A stretch of 61,883 nucleotides of DNA from Luminiphilus sp. GTDB taxonomy: Bacteria; Pseudomonadota; Gammaproteobacteria; Pseudomonadales; Halieaceae. Below the pieces are notes generated by a model. The model did not search any database. It had not been told where the DNA came from and saw only the letters and a program-made list of their open reading frames with translations. The DNA is taken from contig JADHNP010000004.1 of NCBI GenBank assembly GCA_016779445.1, positions 1-61,883 of the forward strand, written 5' to 3'. Made by a program: the position numbers and the translations under genes. Of the stretch, positions 59,384 to 61,883 are shown piece by piece (the first letter of the stretch is position 1; each line of letters begins with the position of its first letter).

Positions 59384-60566
59384 AGCGCCAAGTTAAGCTC
59401 ACTGTGCCGCGCCAAAAGTTGACTAGTGCGGGAGCCTCAGCGCCGCTGTACAAGCTCCAACTGGCATCAGTCTCATAACGCTCCGCTTCAAGCTGCAGGG
59501 TCCACTGGTCTCCGAGCGCAACTGCCCAACGCGCGCCAATCGTCAGCGCACCAAAGGACGACAAACGATAGTCATCGGCGTAGTAACGGGCGTTTGTATC
59601 CGCAATTACGGTATAGAAGTCAGCCTGTCGCTGGCTGTAGTAACGCAAATAGGGAGTAATGAGATGACTAGAAAGGTTTTGTGCCCAACCCAATTCAACT
59701 GTATGGGAGTCTATGCCCCAGCTGTCACCGTAATAACGGTAATCCATCTGAAGTGAAGCATCCGGAACAATAAAAAACTGACGGTAACCCAATGATAGCG
59801 CTACCCGCTCATGGGTCTCTGGCCGCGCATCGAACAGCTTGTAAGGGTCGGATAGGTACCCCTCGCTGTAAGTGTAACTGAGTCCCACTTTCGTAATCGC
59901 TGTACGTGACAGAATTTGCGAAACGCCAAAATAGGCTGACTGTGTGTCGAGCTCTTCTCGTTCGACGAAGACCGGTATCGCACCCTGAGTGGGAGTGAGG
60001 GTGTCCTCGGATGAGCTGAGCGAGGCACTCCATGTCCTCGAGTCGTCATCGGTATTCCATGAGGCGTCCATGGCAAGTGCGGTCGCAGCGTAGTCGTCTT
60101 CATCCGAGTGGCTTGCTGTGAAGCCGGCATTCCCGTCGGCCCAAAAGTAACGCGTCGTAACGCCAACTTCCAATCGATTATCCTCAATGCTTGCGCCGCT
60201 CATAATGACGCCCGGCTCGCCATTTTGTTGCGTGCCGACAAACCAGGGAGATGCCCCAGTTTGATAGTCATTTTGTATGTCAAGAGCGACGGACCAGTTA
60301 GCGCCGATTGGGCCCTCGATCCAGAACTGCGTGATGTCGATATCGTAGCGTCCGCGCGAGCCAAATATCCACTTGTCCGCGCCCAGACTGTCCTCGCTGT
60401 AGCGGCTATAACGAAGCCCCACTTCAGTAAAGGCAGGGGGGGCGTCTGCATGCGCCGGGATTGTCTGGTAGGCGGGCAGCACAGCGAGCGCGTTGCCAAG
60501 ACGACGCATTAGCCGACTGCGGGGGTGAAGCGCGCGGTTTCGAGGTTCAGTTACAGCCACAGCCAC
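59376..60566 (-). CDS. DUF3570 family outer-membrane protein
   Basis: Of 396 residues, about 1-40 form an N-terminal region (AVTEPRNRALHPRSR, then RLGNALAVLPA) that could include a secretion signal. The rest reads as amphipathic beta strands (RYYSQRQADFYTV, YADDYRLSSFGALTIGARW) ending SLTWRYD, as in porin-like barrels. DUF3570 has no assigned function. The start was set at GTG 60566 (or GTG 60560), inside the end of the DUF4266 gene, with GGAG nine bases upstream, because MAVTEPR-like starts are usual in this family. The longer frame to 60617 would run through DUF4266. Confidence 0.82.
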   Translation of the reverse strand: MAVAVTEPRNRALHPRSRLMRRLGNALAVLPAYQTIPAHADAPPAFTEVGLRYSRYSEDSLGADKWIFGSRGRYDIDITQFWIEGPIGANWSVALDIQNDYQTGASPWFVGTQQNGEPGVIMSGASIEDNRLEVGVTTRYFWADGNAGFTASHSDEDDYAATALAMDASWNTDDDSRTWSASLSSSEDTLTPTQGAIPVFVEREELDTQSAYFGVSQILSRTAITKVGLSYTYSEGYLSDPYKLFDARPETHERVALSLGYRQFFIVPDASLQMDYRYYGDSWGIDSHTVELGWAQNLSSHLITPYLRYYSQRQADFYTVIADTNARYYADDYRLSSFGALTIGARWAVALGDQWTLQLEAERYETDASWSLYSGAEAPALVNFWRGTVSLTWRYD

Positions 60567-60771
60567 CGCCAGCCGCTCCAGCGTCTCCGGAAGAGGCCTC
60601 CTTGCTCGTGTGAACATGGCCTCTCAGCTTGGCACTCCGTGTATCGGGCTCCCAAGCCATCCCCGGCTCCGCTAGGTGGCCCCGGTCGAAAGCAGGGACC
60701 GGCTCCGTCGTGGCGCATCCAGAAGCGCACAAACACGACAAGACCAATCCGCAAAGGCGTAGAGCGGTCAT
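60547..60771 (-). CDS. DUF4266 small lipoprotein
   Basis: A 74-residue protein. Residues 1-18 form a signal peptide and CASGC a lipobox with acylated Cys19. The middle (RGHLAEPGMAWEPD) matches DUF4266, and the tail is Gly/Cys-rich (GGGCGCN). The family is short and always of this form; its role is unknown. It is the first gene of the DUF4266-DUF3570-apbE unit. The tail codons overlap the DUF3570 start in another frame. No ribosome-binding site is visible before the ATG. The 184-base divergent gap carries no strong promoter that I could identify. Confidence 0.85.
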   Translation of the reverse strand: MTALRLCGLVLSCLCASGCATTEPVPAFDRGHLAEPGMAWEPDTRSAKLRGHVHTSKEASSGDAGAAGGGCGCN

Positions 60772-60955
60772 TACTGGCTACATATCCACAAGTTTCGGAC
60801 TTATATGATGAGCGACTGCCAGTGGTTTCACAACGGGCAAGAAGAAAGCTAAGTGAGGTCGTCGACAAAAAAACAGGTCAAAACTGCGCCTTTTTTCTTC
60901 TTGGCGCGTAGCAAGCAACATTGAGTACTGGCTTATCTTTCCCGGGAGGCTTTTT

Positions 60956-61883
60956 GTGAAAAGCATGTTGCATAAGGTTGTAGAGGCCATTTTGTTGTTA
61001 ACGATCCCCCTATGGAGCGTTAGCGCACTGCCTCAAGACGCTGAGTCTTATTACGTCGAGAACGTAGAGACCATCATTCAGTCCAAATGTATTGGTTGTC
61101 ACCGTTCGGGGGGGCAGGCTGGCGGTACGTCGTTGAGGTTTACGTCTTCAGCATCGTCTAACCACGACGTGTTCGATTCCTACGTCAATACCCCGACACC
61201 CGGCTCCCGCGCGAATACTGTACTCACTAAAATTCGAGGTGGAGCAGGACATGGCGGCGGTGTTCAGGTCACGGAGGGCTCAAGTGAGTACCAAAGATTT
61301 ACCCAGTACATGGATTTGTTATCGGAAGTGCCTGAACCCACGCCGTCGTTGCCCTCAGCACCTCTTAATGTCTCAGCTGCCGCAGGCAATGCAAGCGCGA
61401 CCGTGAGCTTCTCAGTGCCCTCTGACGACGGGGGCGCCACGATCATTTCCTATGCTGCGACCAGCTCCCCTGGATCGCTTTCGGGCAGCTGCACCGCCTC
61501 ACCCTGTCTTGTAGAAGGTTTATCCAATGGCACTGCTTACACCTTTACCGTGAGCGCTACAAATGAGGCGGGTGAGGGGCCTGATTCAGACTCCAGTAAC
61601 GCAGTTACACCTAGCGCCCCTGAGGTATTTCGTATGACCTTAGAAGAGCCCATAGATGGTAAAATTCACACTGGCGTGGGTAATCTCCGGGGTTGGGCTG
61701 TGGCGTCGTCAGGCATCACAAAAGTCGAGATTCTTATCGACGGTGCGTATGCCTACGACGCCCCTTATGGAGGCTCAAGACCCGACCTAGGTGCCGTGTT
61801 TCCAGATGTAGAGGGCTCACTGAGCTCAGGATACTCGCTAGCCTATAACTATAGTGAATTGCCGGTTGGAGAACATACCATCA
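60956..61883 (+). CDS. Secreted CxxCH / fibronectin III protein, 5' part
   Basis: The frame is open to the window end (309 codons seen). GTG 60956 has GGGAGG six bases upstream; an ATG three codons later is possible. Residues 1-26 are a signal peptide. One CIGCH (45-49) lies in a small cytochrome-c-like domain (about 28-120, with a Gly/His stretch GGAGHGGG). Residues 130-214 are a fibronectin type III domain. From about 226 a third domain begins (LEEPIDGKIHTGVG, GWAVASSGITKVEILIDG), resembling Ig-like repeats of large surface proteins. It is probably exported with covalent haem. Function unknown; the C-terminus with any anchor is outside. Confidence 0.8.
   Translation, partial: MKSMLHKVVEAILLLTIPLWSVSALPQDAESYYVENVETIIQSKCIGCHRSGGQAGGTSLRFTSSASSNHDVFDSYVNTPTPGSRANTVLTKIRGGAGHGGGVQVTEGSSEYQRFTQYMDLLSEVPEPTPSLPSAPLNVSAAAGNASATVSFSVPSDDGGATIISYAATSSPGSLSGSCTASPCLVEGLSNGTAYTFTVSATNEAGEGPDSDSSNAVTPSAPEVFRMTLEEPIDGKIHTGVGNLRGWAVASSGITKVEILIDGAYAYDAPYGGSRPDLGAVFPDVEGSLSSGYSLAYNYSELPVGEHTI

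Overview
The window is a dense, ordinary-looking stretch of bacterial chromosome, with roughly 53-57% G+C judged by eye. It comes from an aerobic, probably marine gammaproteobacterium. The blocks truA-trpFBA-accD-folC-dedD-cvpA-purF-metZ, acnB...lpxH-ppiB-glnS-cysS-folD, and purB-hflD-mnmA...icd-clpS-clpA-infA-bpt-aat-trxB-ftsK-lolA-rarA-serS follow the order known from Pseudomonas and relatives. The B12-dependent propionyl-CoA route and the accessory genes at the right end suggest a Cellvibrionales/Halieaceae (OM60/NOR5)-like organism. This placement is inferred from gene content and was not tested by any search. There are no insertion sequences, phage genes, CRISPR arrays or rRNA genes.

Layout. 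1-9535 (+) holds tRNA pseudouridylation, the end of tryptophan synthesis, malonyl-CoA and folate synthesis, purine synthesis and methionine synthesis. 9578-18800 holds acnB (-), a DUF1289 gene with miaE (+), lpxH and ppiB (-), glnS and cysS (+) and folD (-). 18875-19171 is a tRNA-Pro/tRNA-His unit behind a stable-RNA type promoter. 19172-19876 is the only long gap. It contains a strong minus-strand promoter and terminator enclosing a predicted small RNA of about 94 nt, and several perfect palindromes. 19877-26971 holds xthA, a yajC without its usual neighbours, a D-cysteine desulfhydrase-like gene, an amino-acid/Na+ symporter, a 5'-nucleotidase, cysB and pabB (-).

27109-36795 (+) is a catabolic module: biotin-dependent carboxylase beta and alpha subunits, methylmalonyl-CoA epimerase, methylmalonyl-CoA mutase and its G-protein chaperone MeaB. 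Together they would convert propionyl-CoA to succinyl-CoA. The NAD(P)HX repair gene nnrD follows. 36851-41836 (-) is roxA, purB, hflD, mnmA and rluE. 41970-54878 contains icd, the whole bacterial N-degron set (clpS, clpA, bpt, aat), infA, trxB and the ftsK-lolA-rarA-serS string.

The right end (54894-61883) is the least standard part. On the minus strand it has the Prc protease, a small POTRA-less Omp85-like barrel, and an overlapping DUF4266 lipoprotein, DUF3570 barrel and ApbE-like operon. The ApbE-like protein has an altered metal site and no signal peptide. Divergent to these is the start of a secreted protein with one CxxCH haem motif, a fibronectin III domain and a further Ig-like domain, cut by the window end. 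The best candidates for undescribed biology are the small RNA at 19311-19404 and this envelope/redox cluster.
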